Shown: positions 18,175 to 26,963 of the stretch, piece after piece | Numbering within the stretch: the first letter of the stretch is position 1 | Layout: the number at the start of each line of letters is the position of its first letter | Assembly: GCF_014656355.1 (NCBI RefSeq) | Contig: NZ_BNCG01000015.1 | Coordinates: 41,007-105,006 of the forward strand | Length of the DNA stretch: 64,000 nt | Direction of reading: 5' to 3' | From: Camelimonas fluminis | Lineage (GTDB): Bacteria > Pseudomonadota > Alphaproteobacteria > Rhizobiales > Beijerinckiaceae | Made by a program: the position numbers and the translations under genes | Notes under the pieces: generated by a model | Database searches by the model: none | Told to the model about the DNA's origin: nothing | Seen by the model: only the letters and a program-made list of their open reading frames with translations

Positions 18175-19572
18175 TCAACCTTTCGCCATTGCCTTCTGAA
18201 GCACTGCGAAGGTCCTTGCGTCGTCGAGTTGCGCAACGTTGAAGCGCAGGAAGGCGCCTGCGGTTTGCGAGACGCTGAACACGTTTCCCGGCGCGAGAAT
18301 GACATTCTCCTCCAGACAGCGCTGCGCGAGCGTTGTGGAGTCTTGCCCATCTGGCAGGCGACACCAGAGATAGAAGCCGCCCCGGGGCATGATCCAGGGA
18401 ACAACGCCAAGCGGCCGCAGCCGCTCTGCCGCCGCCATTCTGGCGCACGTCAGCCGGTTACGCAGGCGGTCCATATGCTTCCGATATCCGCCGCCAGCCA
18501 GCACGCCCGCGACCAGCCCGGTCGCCACCGGGCTTGGGCCGCCGAAGCTGGTTGCGATTTGCAGGTCGGCCAGACCTTCGATCCAGTCGGGCCGGGCCGC
18601 GATATAACCGCAACGCAGGGAAGCCGAAAGCGTTTTGGAGAAACTGCCTGTCCGGATGACGCGGTTCAGCCCGTCGAGGATTGCCAGACGCGGCGACAGC
18701 GCCGGCTCGAAATCCGCGAAGATGTCGTCCTCCACGATTGTCACCCCATGGGCCGCGGCCGCGCTCAACACCCGATGGGCTGTCTGTGGCGACAGGCTGG
18801 CGCCGGTTGGATTGTGCAGCGCGGAATTTGTGATGTAGAGGCGCGGGTTTTCTTCCTTGAGAACGCGCTCGAAGGCAGATGTGTCCGGCCCTGTGGGGGT
18901 GAACGGGACTCCGACGACCCGCGCCTGATGGGCGCGTAGCAGCGCCTGGAAATTGAAATAGCAGGGGTCATCAACCAGAACGGCGTCATTGGGCCGCAGG
19001 AACAGTCGACAGATCAGGTCGATCGCCTGGGTGCCCGAACCCGTCAGCATGACATGATCGATCGAGGCCGCGACGCCCTCATCAGCGAGGCGGCCAAGCA
19101 GCAGGCGGCGCAAGCCAGGCGCGCCACGGGCGCCGCCGTAGTCGGAGAGCAGGCCGTCTTCGGCCCGGGCCAGTTCCCGCAGGCCTTTCCTGAGCGCCGC
19201 ATGCGGCATCCATTCCGGAGGCAGCCAGCCGCACCCCGGCTTGAGGGCCGAGGGGGCCGCATCAAGCGACTGCCGGGAGACCCAGAGCGGATCAACGGCG
19301 CGCGCTCCTGGCGGCCCCATCCCGGCGAGAGCCATCGGCGGCAGGTCGGCCCCAGTGACATAGAACCCCGATCCGCGTCTTGCGCGGATCACGCCTTCCG
19401 CCTCCAGCCGCCCGTAGGCGTCGACCACGGTGGAGGGCGAGGCGCCCATGGTTCTGGCGAAGCTCCGGACCGAAGGCAACCGGTCCCCGGGACCCAGAGC
19501 CCGGTTGGCGATCTTCGCGCGGACGGCGTTCATCAGCGCTTCGGTGCGCGTCGTTCCCTGGCCGTCCATCAT
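18175..19572 (-). CDS. MocR-type regulator: GntR helix-turn-helix fused to PLP aminotransferase fold
   Basis: A 465-residue protein. Residues ~10-75 are a GntR winged helix (LGPGDRLPSVRSFARTMGAS, then EAEGVIRARRGSGFYV). The rest is a fold-type I aminotransferase with NPTG, EDDIFADF and the PLP lysine in TGSFSKTLSAS (Lys313 from this start). MocR proteins usually act as PLP- or amino-acid-responsive regulators, not as metabolic transaminases. The ATG at 19572 is preceded by GGAAGGG; an in-frame codon at 19608 overlaps the operator and was rejected. It is divergent from an EamA exporter, a frequent pairing, with an inverted repeat between them. Regulation of that exporter, and of itself, is the likely role. 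Confidence 0.92.
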   Translation of the reverse strand: MMDGQGTTRTEALMNAVRAKIANRALGPGDRLPSVRSFARTMGASPSTVVDAYGRLEAEGVIRARRGSGFYVTGADLPPMALAGMGPPGARAVDPLWVSRQSLDAAPSALKPGCGWLPPEWMPHAALRKGLRELARAEDGLLSDYGGARGAPGLRRLLLGRLADEGVAASIDHVMLTGSGTQAIDLICRLFLRPNDAVLVDDPCYFNFQALLRAHQARVVGVPFTPTGPDTSAFERVLKEENPRLYITNSALHNPTGASLSPQTAHRVLSAAAAHGVTIVEDDIFADFEPALSPRLAILDGLNRVIRTGSFSKTLSASLRCGYIAARPDWIEGLADLQIATSFGGPSPVATGLVAGVLAGGGYRKHMDRLRNRLTCARMAAAERLRPLGVVPWIMPRGGFYLWCRLPDGQDSTTLAQRCLEENVILAPGNVFSVSQTAGAFLRFNVAQLDDARTFAVLQKAMAKG

Positions 19573-19586
19573 CAAGTCCCTTCCTG

Positions 19587-19612
19587 CTGTATGGATCATT
19601 TCAACCATACAG
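19587..19612. promoter_or_regulatory. Inverted repeat between mocR-type gene and exporter
   Basis: Arms CTGTATGG (19587-19594) and CCATACAG (19605-19612) are perfect, ten bases apart. Further ACTGTA-like half sites follow at 19622-19635 (ACTGTACTGAACTGT). MocR proteins are known to bind such repeated half sites in divergent promoters, so this is the probable operator. Confidence 0.6.
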
Positions 19613-19694
19613 ATTATTCAAACTGTACTGAACTGTCCCTGTCCACGCCAGATCCGGACTGTTATTGCCTGGCCCGGAAAAGCGGGGAACAGTC

Positions 19695-20555
19695 ATGGAA
19701 CGCGGGACTGTGGGTTGGGGCAACGGCCTCCTGGGAGTCATCATTTTTAGCGGATCACTGCCTGCGACCCGGGTCGCGGTGGCAGATTTTTCGCCGATGT
19801 TCCTGACATCGGCCCGTGCGGTGATCGCCGCGTTGCTGGGGGCGGTTTGCCTGTTTGCGCTCCGTCAGGCCCTGCCGGAACGTCGCGACATCCTCCCATT
19901 GGCGCTGGTTGCATCCGGCGTCGTGTTGGGCTTTCCACTGCTGACCGCCCTGGCGCTGCAGCATGGCACCGCGGCGCATTCCCTCGTCTTTATCGGGTTG
20001 CTACCGCTGGCCACCGCCATTTTCGGCGTGCTGCGCGGAGGCGAGCGGCCGACGCCGGCCTTCTGGGTCTTCGCGGCGGCAGGCGCAGGCGCGGTTGCCG
20101 GGTTTGCCCTTCATGGCGACGATGGCGGGACGCCTGTCGGCGATTTGCTGATGACCGGCGCCATTGTGATCTGTGGCCTCGGCTATGCCGAGGGGGCAAC
20201 GCTCTCGCGCCGGCTCGGCGGCTGGCAGGTGATCTCATGGGCGCTATTGCTGTCCCTGCCGGTCATGACGTTGATCACCCTGTTCACTTTGCCGGACACA
20301 TGGTCCGCGATCTCCATGCCCGCCTGGATTGGCCTCGCCTATGTCTCGGTTTTCAGCATGATGGTGGGCTTCATCTTCTGGTATCGCGGTCTCGCGCTTG
20401 GCGGCATTGCCGGCGTTGGACAGTTGCAGCTCCTGCAGCCGTTCTTCGGCCTCCTGCTGGCCGGGATCTTTCTGGGAGAGCCAATCGCCTGGACCATGAT
20501 CGCATCCGCCCTCGTCGTCGTGCTGTGCGTCGCTGGCGCCCGGCGTTTCGCCTGA
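19695..20555 (+). CDS. EamA/DMT-family transporter
   Basis: A 286-residue integral membrane protein with about ten hydrophobic segments in two homologous halves, the DMT (drug/metabolite) exporter layout. Recognisable pieces are the segment ending LVASGVVLGFPLLTALALQ in the first half and LQLLQPFFGLLLAGIFLGEP in the second. GGGGAACAG precedes the ATG at 19695; an in-frame ATG at 19665 lacks a ribosome binding site. Known relatives export amino acids or other small metabolites. The divergent MocR gene suggests control by PLP or an amino compound. Confidence 0.88.
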   Translation: MERGTVGWGNGLLGVIIFSGSLPATRVAVADFSPMFLTSARAVIAALLGAVCLFALRQALPERRDILPLALVASGVVLGFPLLTALALQHGTAAHSLVFIGLLPLATAIFGVLRGGERPTPAFWVFAAAGAGAVAGFALHGDDGGTPVGDLLMTGAIVICGLGYAEGATLSRRLGGWQVISWALLLSLPVMTLITLFTLPDTWSAISMPAWIGLAYVSVFSMMVGFIFWYRGLALGGIAGVGQLQLLQPFFGLLLAGIFLGEPIAWTMIASALVVVLCVAGARRFA

Positions 20556-20588
20556 TCCTTGCCAGATCTCTTCGCCCTTTGCCACGCC

Positions 20589-20609
20589 ATGGCGCGGCCG
20601 CCGCGCCAT
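20589..20609 (+). terminator. Hairpin downstream of EamA gene
   Basis: Perfect 9-base arms ATGGCGCGG and CCGCGCCAT separated by three bases, 34 bases after the stop, followed by TTTG. The T-run is short, so terminator function is only plausible. Confidence 0.4.
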
Positions 20610-21106
20610 TTGCCGCCATCCCCAACAAGAGGCGCGCGATCCAACCGGGTTCCGTTCGGGCGGCTCGCCTGCCGCGCTGATGCTGCATGACAGAACAGTG
20701 CGAAGCAGAAGGGAAGATGTTCATTTACACGCTGAAATACTCACCAGAATTCAAGCCAGTTCAGCAAAATACGCCGTCTGGCATGGAATACAGCCCTTCT
20801 CTTGGGTAAATCGGGGGACTTGGGGAAAGCAAACCGGAAATAGCTCGACGGACAGTCGTGCGCATGACCGCATGCCCCATGTCGATATCGTCCGCGCCAA
20901 CAGGGCCGCCGGACGGGGGCAGTTTGCGTTTTTAGCATTCGGAGAAAATTTTTCTGATAATATGTGAATTCTATTTCAAACTTAATGTAAACAGGCAGCT
21001 GCAGCGGGCGTAATGCGGAGCATATCTCCAGCAAAATCCGTTGACGCCCCCCACGGCTATGATAACTGTTTCTCACAGCCTCGGGTGGCTGCCCAGTGGA
21101 GATGCC
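20610..21106. other. Intergenic region, AT-rich near 20930-21000
   Basis: No recognised gene. The AT-rich stretch at 20930-21000 may hold the promoter of the following gene or gene remnant. Confidence 0.45.
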
Positions 21107-21547
21107 ATGCGTCGTCGACTGACAAGATTTGCAGGCGCCGGGCTCGCTTTGCCCATCGCACTGGCCCTCCCCATCCAGCAAGCTCCGGCCTGTACATCCT
21201 CCCTGCCAAAATCCGCGGATGGTCGGTTCGTTTACGGGCGTACGCTGGAGTTCAGCCTTCCCCTCGATTCCGAAATGCTGGTGACGCCACGCAACTTTCC
21301 CCATGCCGGCATCGGGCCTGACGGCCAGGCGGGCGGCGGCGTGTCGGGAACCGAGATCACCGAATGGACTTCGGCGATCGATCTCAGGGCGCGTCGCTCC
21401 TACATTCGCACCTATGAAAACAGCCAGACCCAGATTTTGGATCTGGCCACGGCGCCGCTGGATGGCAAGATCATCAAAACGTTTCCCCTCACCCGGCCGG
21501 CGTCAAGTGCGCATGGTCGATTGAGCCAGGCGCCGGCCGCCATCTGA
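21107..21547 (+). pseudogene. Internally deleted choloylglycine hydrolase / penicillin V acylase family gene
   Basis: 146 residues, from an ATG with GGAG upstream. Residues 1-28 are a signal peptide. The mature protein begins CTSSLPKSADGRFVYGRTLE, the start of the Ntn-hydrolase family in which this Cys (Cys29) is the nucleophile. After GIGPDGQAGG the sequence jumps to TEITEWTSAIDL and RRSYIRTYENSQTQILDL, which belongs near the C terminus of the family. Full members have about 320-360 residues, so some 200 central residues are missing although the frame is intact. The remaining protein lacks most of the active-site shell and is unlikely to be a working amidase. It may be expressed as a short secreted protein. 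Confidence 0.65.
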
Positions 21548-21704
21548 CCTCGTCCATTCTGCCGGGATCATGCAGGCGCGGATACGGCCGCGCGCGTTGA
21601 TCCTCATCATGCCCGGGGATCGACCTGTCCGTCCCTGGATCGTTAGCCCGAACCAATGAACCTGGCTCATCCCGGGTTCATCAACCTGAAACAACGGCAA
21701 AACC

Positions 21705-22784
21705 ATGCTTTCTCGCCGACATCTCTTCCATACGGCGGCCGGCGTCGCAGCGTCCGCCATGCTCGCCGGAGCTGTCACTGGCGCCCGCGCCGCCGGGACC
21801 AGCGCAGGACAGGCGGCCCTATCGCCCTCCAGCAGACTCTTCGACGGCGATGGTCTCGTCCGGCCATTGCCCGACAAACCAACCGTTTCCGATCTTGCCC
21901 GCGGCCTTGACCGGACCCTGGTGCTGGGAGGCGGCGGTGAATATTACGTTGCCTGGTATTGCGGTTTCTTTCATGGGCTCCTCGAGCAGGGGGTTGACCC
22001 ATCCATCGCCGAGATGGTTGTCGGCACCTCCGCGGGCTCCTATGCGGGCGCGTCCCTGCTCTCTGGCCGCTTCTGGCAACTCCGCTCCGAATTCGATTTC
22101 TTCAGCCACTTCCCGGCGCTCTTCGCCAAACTCGCTCCCGTATCGGCCCCCAACGCCAGCCAGCAGCGGGCCCGGGAAATCAATTTCGCCGCCAGGGACG
22201 GCAGTCCTGAGACCATTCGGGCAATTGGACATGCATCCCTCGCCGCCGCCAACCATCTGGACGGCGACGGCGTGAGCCGCCTTGCATGGCTGCTGACCGG
22301 AGCCAGCCGGACTGACTGGCCCGTGGAGAAAATGTTCACGACGGCAAATGACTGTTACACGGGCGAGCGTCTCGTCGTGCACCAGGCGGTCGCGCGAAAG
22401 AACGCCATCCCGCTCGCACATGCGGCCGCGGCCAGTTCGTCGCTCCCTGGCGTCATGGGACCAACCCAGCTGGGACAGCGCTTCTGCATGGACGGCGGCA
22501 TCTCCAGAAGCTGGGCGCACACCGATCTGGTCGCCGGATCGAAGCGGGCCATCGTCATCACCCTCACCAACGGGTATGAGGGCTCCCTGCTCAGTGGAAT
22601 TCCCCATAATATCTACAATGAGATCTCGGCGCTGGAGGCCACCGGCACCAAAGCGATGCTCATTATCGCCGGCACGCCGCCTGATGTGAATCTTCTCGAT
22701 CCCAAACAGATCGCACCGGCCCTGAAGGCCGGATATGACAGGTCAAAAATCGAGGCGCCGAAGATCAAAAACTTCTGGGCATGA
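21705..22784 (+). CDS. Patatin-like phospholipase, exported
   Basis: A 359-residue protein. The N terminus carries SRRHLF followed by a hydrophobic stretch ending ARA, which looks like a twin-arginine signal peptide. The patatin hallmarks are in order: oxyanion loop GGGGE at about residue 75, nucleophile elbow GTSAG at about 107, and DGG (about 264) supplying the catalytic Asp. Such enzymes are serine acyl hydrolases acting on phospholipids or other lipids. The gene follows the choloylglycine hydrolase remnant by 157 bases on the same strand. The ribosome binding site is weak. Secretion of a patatin across the inner membrane is consistent with a periplasmic or outer-membrane lipid substrate (inference). 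Confidence 0.88.
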   Translation: MLSRRHLFHTAAGVAASAMLAGAVTGARAAGTSAGQAALSPSSRLFDGDGLVRPLPDKPTVSDLARGLDRTLVLGGGGEYYVAWYCGFFHGLLEQGVDPSIAEMVVGTSAGSYAGASLLSGRFWQLRSEFDFFSHFPALFAKLAPVSAPNASQQRAREINFAARDGSPETIRAIGHASLAAANHLDGDGVSRLAWLLTGASRTDWPVEKMFTTANDCYTGERLVVHQAVARKNAIPLAHAAAASSSLPGVMGPTQLGQRFCMDGGISRSWAHTDLVAGSKRAIVITLTNGYEGSLLSGIPHNIYNEISALEATGTKAMLIIAGTPPDVNLLDPKQIAPALKAGYDRSKIEAPKIKNFWA

Positions 22785-22949
22785 CCCCCGACGCCTGACG
22801 CGCGGGTCGGGAGATCAGGATCAATGGTCTTCCATTGGCCCGATCAATTGCGCCTTGCGTCGACGGCGCCGGGTGCAAAGCCGTCTTGCGCCGGTGGGCG
22901 TCATCAAAAGGTTTACCTTTTGCGCGCCTGCCGCCCGCAGGACTGCGGC

Positions 22950-23903
22950 TCAAATTTGCAAAACCAGTCTCTGGTTTCCCGTATCGCGCGCCCAGGCCCG
23001 GGCAACGTCGGCAAGTGGCGCGGTCTGTGTCCCGATCTGGTAGCGGCCATCGGGCGCGGAGGCCAGAACCTCGCCGAGCGCCGCCATGAGACGTTCGCTG
23101 GAGACGCTTCCCAGGCCGCTGCCCATCAGGGCGGTGGCGCGTGAACGCAGCAAGGCGGCGGGCAACTGGATCTCTTCCCCGCTCATCGAACCGATGTTGA
23201 CGAAGCGCAGGGGACGCGCGGCGTCTGTCATCATGGCGCTGCTCGCCAGCAGCAGACCCGCCGTCTTTCCCCAGAGGTAATCAAGAACGACATCAACGCC
23301 CGCGGCGAACACCGCGTTGAAGCGTTCACGCAGTTCCTTTTCATCCTGCGTCAGGGAGATTGCCTCATCTGCGCCAAGTGTCTGCAGTTGCTCAAGCATC
23401 GCGGGGTTCCGACCCGTGACGATAATGCGCCCTGCCCCAAGATACCGTGCGATCTGGACCGCCATCCGCCCCGAGCTGCCCGTCGCGCCATTGATCAGCA
23501 CCACCTCACCGCGACGGAAGCCAGCCCGCTCACGCAAAGCCATCCAGCCGGACATGCCGGGATTTCCCAGCGCCGCGGCGGTCACATCGTCAACGCCCTC
23601 GGGTACGGGCACACAGCCTGACAGGTCAATCGCCACCCGTTCAGCCATCGCTCCAAATGGCGCGGCCGGGAAGGCGAAGAAAACGCGGCGACCATCAGCG
23701 AGAACGCCGACGCCATCAACCCCGGCGACAAACGGGTATTGCCCATTGAAGCTGTAGTGTTGGCCGGACGCCCGCGCCCGCGTCAGGCGGCTGATGGCCG
23801 AAGCCGTAACTTTGACCAAAACCTGGCCAGGCTGAGGTTGCGGCTCTTCAAAATCAGCGAAAACGGGCGTCTGACCGGCAGCCCGGACGATAGCGGCTTT
23901 CAT
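22950..23903 (-). CDS. MDR-superfamily NAD(P)H-dependent oxidoreductase (quinone oxidoreductase-like)
   Basis: A 317-residue medium-chain dehydrogenase/reductase. The N-terminal GroES-like domain contains YPFVAGVDGVGVLADGR, and the Rossmann part has NGATGSSGRMAVQIARYLGA. The cysteines that bind catalytic and structural zinc in alcohol dehydrogenases are absent, so this is a zinc-independent quinone/enone-reductase type. AAGGGA precedes the ATG at 23903. It is divergent from a MarR gene only 58 bases away, with a palindrome between them, so induction through MarR by a quinone-like or other toxic compound is likely (inference). Confidence 0.88.
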   Translation of the reverse strand: MKAAIVRAAGQTPVFADFEEPQPQPGQVLVKVTASAISRLTRARASGQHYSFNGQYPFVAGVDGVGVLADGRRVFFAFPAAPFGAMAERVAIDLSGCVPVPEGVDDVTAAALGNPGMSGWMALRERAGFRRGEVVLINGATGSSGRMAVQIARYLGAGRIIVTGRNPAMLEQLQTLGADEAISLTQDEKELRERFNAVFAAGVDVVLDYLWGKTAGLLLASSAMMTDAARPLRFVNIGSMSGEEIQLPAALLRSRATALMGSGLGSVSSERLMAALGEVLASAPDGRYQIGTQTAPLADVARAWARDTGNQRLVLQI

Positions 23904-23937
23904 GATAATTCCCTTGTGACGCGGGAAAATATGTGCG

Positions 23938-23951
23938 TTTTACACGTAAAA
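23938..23951. promoter_or_regulatory. Palindrome TTTTACACGTAAAA, candidate MarR operator
   Basis: Arms TTTTAC and GTAAAA around a two-base centre, in the 58-base space between the divergent MDR and MarR genes and directly before the MarR ribosome binding site. The position suits repression of both genes. Confidence 0.5.
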
Positions 23952-23961
23952 AGGACGGGCC

Positions 23962-24498
23962 ATGACGTCAAGCGAAAACGTGCAAAATACACACGATGGC
24001 CACACGCTGACATCCGGGCGGCTACGCCAGCTTCATGAAGCTGTTCTGGATATTGTGGCGGTCATGAACCGGCCGCAACGCGACGCATTCATGGTGCGGA
24101 CCGCCGGCATTGCCCTCGACCGCGCGCTGTTTCCCCTCCTGGTCCTGGTTGGAAAGTTTGGCCCGATCGGGGTCGTTGAGCTTGCTGACCGGAATGGCCG
24201 TGATCACACAACCGTTTCGAGGCAGGTCGGCCGCCTTGTCGAACTCGGCCTTGTCGAACGGCAGGTGAATGAGCACGACCGGCGCATTCGGGAGGTCATC
24301 CTCACGGACAGGGGGCGCGCCATGACGGACCGTATCGATGAAGCCCGCGAAAGTCTGATGCGCGCGGCTCTTGGCGACTGGAGCGACGAAGAACTCGGCC
24401 AGCTTGCGACGTTCATGCGCCGCTATGCCGACGCGATCCTTGGCATTCCGGACCATCATAACGCCGGGGATCAACAAAACCGCCAGTTCACACGATGA
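23962..24498 (+). CDS. MarR-family transcriptional regulator
   Basis: A 178-residue winged-helix regulator. The recognition helix and wing are visible as GVVELADRNGRDHTTVSRQV, then LGLVERQVNEHDRRIREVIL (about residues 74-115), followed by the dimerisation helix. The N-terminal ~30 residues are polar. AAGGACGG precedes the ATG. It is divergent from the MDR oxidoreductase gene and probably regulates it. Its stop codon region slightly overlaps an open frame leading into the potassium-channel gene, whose real start is about 230 bases downstream. Confidence 0.9.
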   Translation: MTSSENVQNTHDGHTLTSGRLRQLHEAVLDIVAVMNRPQRDAFMVRTAGIALDRALFPLLVLVGKFGPIGVVELADRNGRDHTTVSRQVGRLVELGLVERQVNEHDRRIREVILTDRGRAMTDRIDEARESLMRAALGDWSDEELGQLATFMRRYADAILGIPDHHNAGDQQNRQFTR

Positions 24499-24731
24499 GC
24501 CTGGTCGCATATCCCGGCCATCTGGCTGCGACCGAGCCCTTGTCCGGCAATGCCCCAACAAATCACGGCTCGTCACGGCGTCTCCCAGCGGAGAGCTGCG
24601 CATCAATAGCTTCCTGCAATAGCCTCCTGCCGGTCATGACCGCACGAAATGGATTTGGCTTGGAACGGCGCCAGTACTCCGCTAGACCCTGGACCGGTCG
24701 GCGGATTTCAGTTGCGAACGGATTGTCAGCG

Positions 24732-25193
24732 ATGATGCAGGATTTTTTGATAGGCTCGTTCGTAAGCATCCTGGTCATGCTGGCGCATCTGGCTGGAACT
24801 TTATTGATCGTTTCCAGCGTCGAGCGGATCAGAAAAAGATTTACCGAACCAAATCCTTTATCAACTTTCATCACGTTAACGGTCGTATATATCATATTGT
24901 CATGTATGCTGTTTGCGAGCGTAGGAATTTGGGCGACGTTATATATCGGACTCAACCTGGTAGACGGTTGGGGGAACGCATTCTATTCGGCGCTTGTGAA
25001 CTATACCACGCTCGGCTTCGGTGACCTTGTTCAGGCAAGCCGCACGCGCATCTACGGACCGATGGCGGCCGCAAGCGGCATCCTCATGTTCAGCTGGGCG
25101 GCGGCAATTCTTGTGTATGTCCTTCAGGCGCACTTGCCCGCGATGATCCGGATGGCCGCTCACAGTTCATCGAAAAAGGGGCCCACACATTGA
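24732..25193 (+). CDS. Small potassium-channel-like protein (two-TM pore domain)
   Basis: A 153-residue membrane protein. Hydrophobic segments lie at about 5-28, 44-75 and 107-128. Between the last two is the pore region FYSALVNYTTLGFGD, whose TTLGFGD (92-98) corresponds to the K+ selectivity filter TVGYGD. No RCK/TrkA or cyclic-nucleotide domain follows; the C terminus is a short basic tail. The frame is open back to 24495, but those residues are not membrane-like, so the double ATG at 24732/24735 is chosen despite a weak ribosome binding site. Similar proteins are annotated as potassium channel family in many proteobacteria. Channel activity is inferred. Confidence 0.75.
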   Translation: MMQDFLIGSFVSILVMLAHLAGTLLIVSSVERIRKRFTEPNPLSTFITLTVVYIILSCMLFASVGIWATLYIGLNLVDGWGNAFYSALVNYTTLGFGDLVQASRTRIYGPMAAASGILMFSWAAAILVYVLQAHLPAMIRMAAHSSSKKGPTH

Positions 25194-25388
25194 CCTCCGG
25201 CGAACCGGATCGTGACGATCCGGGCGGGAGCGGCGGGCGGCGGCGGTCATTGTCATTTCCCCTGTCCGCAGGTCAACTGGACCTATGGGCCCGGGTTTCC
25301 GGGATAACGCCGGGCTTTGGCGCCACAAGGCTCCCGCGCGGCGCCGACTCTCACCAGGTCGGGATCCAGACGCCTGGATTCTGAACTG

Positions 25389-25398
25389 AAACTGCTCT
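25389..25398. repeat. Half copy of AAACTGCTCT element at the DUF779 stop codon
   Basis: AAACTGCTCT followed by TAA on this strand matches the right end of the palindromes at 2277-2314 and 42607-42684. As there, its end overlaps the stop codon of a minus-strand gene. I see no left arm. Confidence 0.45.
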
Positions 25399-25745
25399 TA
25401 AACAGAACACAGCCTGGACCGGGTGAGAAAGCGCTTCTCACGCCCGTTATCGAGGGAGAACATGCCGCCGCGACCCGGCACCACGTCAATGATCAGCGCC
25501 GTATGTTTCCAGGCCTCGTATTGCGGGCCGCTGATATAGAAGGGCGCTCCGCCAATCTCCCCCAGTTTCACGTCATTGTCGCCAAGCAGGAAATCGCCCT
25601 GCCTGTAACACATGGGCGAAGAGCCGTCGCAGCAACCTCCCGACTGGTGGAACATCACCGGTCCATATTCAGCCTGCAACTCCGCCAGCAGTTCGAGCGC
25701 CGCATCCGTCGCCGTGACCTGCCCCTCCCCGACTGGCTGCGTCAT
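25398..25745 (-). CDS. DUF779 protein associated with aldehyde dehydrogenase
   Basis: A 115-residue protein of the DUF779 family. The conserved core is visible: MFHQSGGCCDGSSPMCY at about residues 31-47, then a Gly/Asp segment and AWKHTALIIDVVPGRGGMFS. The Cys pair plus third Cys suggests a metal site or redox role, but the function of the family is not established. A perfect AGGAGG precedes the ATG. It is the last gene of a leftward operon after aldehyde dehydrogenase and AdhP, the arrangement in which the family is usually found. It may assist the acetaldehyde dehydrogenase. Confidence 0.88.
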   Translation of the reverse strand: MTQPVGEGQVTATDAALELLAELQAEYGPVMFHQSGGCCDGSSPMCYRQGDFLLGDNDVKLGEIGGAPFYISGPQYEAWKHTALIIDVVPGRGGMFSLDNGREKRFLTRSRLCSV

Positions 25746-25806
25746 GCTGGCCTCCTGTATTTACGCGCCGCGCGGCGCCGGTAACCGATGCCCGCGCCGC
25801 CGCCTG

Positions 25807-26841
25807 TCATTGCGTCAGGTCCATCACCACGCGACCCTCGATCTGGCCCTTCCGCATGTCGTCCAGGATCGCGTTGATATTGTCGAGCCTGTCGACGCGG
25901 ACGGTCGCCTTCACCTTGCCGTCCGCCGCGAAATCCAGCGCTTCCTGCAGGTCGAGGCGCGTGCCAACGATGGAGCCGCGCAAGGTTATGCCGTTCAGCA
26001 CCATGTCGAAGATCGACAAGGGGAACGAACCCGCCGGCAACCCGTTGAGCGCAACCACGCCGCCGCGCGCCACCATGCCCAGCGCCTGTTCGAACGCCTT
26101 GGGCGATACGGCGGTCACCAGCACGCCCTGCGCGCCGCCATCCGTCTCTTTTTTGATGAGCGCCGCGGGATCACTTTGCGTCCGGGCATTAACGGTGACG
26201 GTAGCGCCGAGCTTGCGGGCAAGATCGAGTTTTCCGTCATCGATATCGACCGCGGCGACATTCAACCCCATGGCCCGGGCGTATTGCACGGCCATGTGTC
26301 CAAGCCCGCCTATTCCGGAAATAACCACCCAGTCGCCTGGCTTGGTGTCGGTGACTTTCAGCCCCTTGTAGACGGTGACGCCGGCGCACAGCACGGGCGC
26401 AATCTCATTGAACGAAATGCCTTTCGGCAGATGGCCAACGAAGTTGGGATCGGCAACGACATATTCGCCAAAGCCGCCATTGACGGAATAGCCCGTGTTG
26501 AGTTGCTCCTCGCACAGGGTTTCCCAGCCGCCGAGACAATGCACGCAATGACCGCAGGCCGTATAGAGCCACGGCACGCCGACCCGGTCACCCTCCTTGA
26601 CGTGCTTGACCCCCCTGCCAACCGCCGAGACATAGCCAACGCCTTCATGCCCCGGAATGAATGGTGGATTTGGCTTTACCGGCCAGTCGCCTTCAGCAGC
26701 GTGCAGGTCGGTGTGGCAGACGCCCGACGCCTGAACCGCAACCTGGATTTGCCCGTCGCCCGGCTCCGGGACGGGCACTTCATCAATGGTCAGCGGCTTC
26801 CCGAACACCCGCACCACGGCGGCCTTCATCGTTTTCGCCAT
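25807..26841 (-). CDS. adhP: Zinc-dependent alcohol dehydrogenase AdhP
   Basis: A 344-residue MDR alcohol dehydrogenase oxidising ethanol and related primary alcohols with NAD+. Catalytic zinc ligands are seen as Cys42 (GVCHTDLH) and His65-Glu66 (PGHEGVG). The structural zinc site is complete with Cys96, Cys99, Cys102 and Cys110. The coenzyme fold has [18 protein letters not shown] lies at ideal spacing before the ATG at 26841; the longer open frame was rejected. It sits between the aldehyde dehydrogenase gene (122 bases upstream) and DUF779 (61 bases downstream), so alcohol to aldehyde to acid oxidation is encoded in one unit. Confidence 0.93.
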   Translation of the reverse strand: MAKTMKAAVVRVFGKPLTIDEVPVPEPGDGQIQVAVQASGVCHTDLHAAEGDWPVKPNPPFIPGHEGVGYVSAVGRGVKHVKEGDRVGVPWLYTACGHCVHCLGGWETLCEEQLNTGYSVNGGFGEYVVADPNFVGHLPKGISFNEIAPVLCAGVTVYKGLKVTDTKPGDWVVISGIGGLGHMAVQYARAMGLNVAAVDIDDGKLDLARKLGATVTVNARTQSDPAALIKKETDGGAQGVLVTAVSPKAFEQALGMVARGGVVALNGLPAGSFPLSIFDMVLNGITLRGSIVGTRLDLQEALDFAADGKVKATVRVDRLDNINAILDDMRKGQIEGRVVMDLTQ

Positions 26842-26963
26842 AGCAACCTCCATATCGACATCCGGGGTCGCCCTCCCGTCGCCCCGGCATGCTCCATCTG
26901 CTGTCCATATCGACGGCCCCATCAGTCACTGGAGCCGCCACACCCCTTTGCGCACCGGAAGGA

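Noticed and set aside
22905..22922. CAAAAGG/CCTTTTG hairpin between convergent genes
   Set aside because: Real but short; it lacks GC content and a U-run, so it was not called a terminator.
24495..24731. 79-residue extension before the potassium channel
   Set aside because: Composition is soluble and low-complexity; no ribosome binding site; it overlaps the MarR stop.
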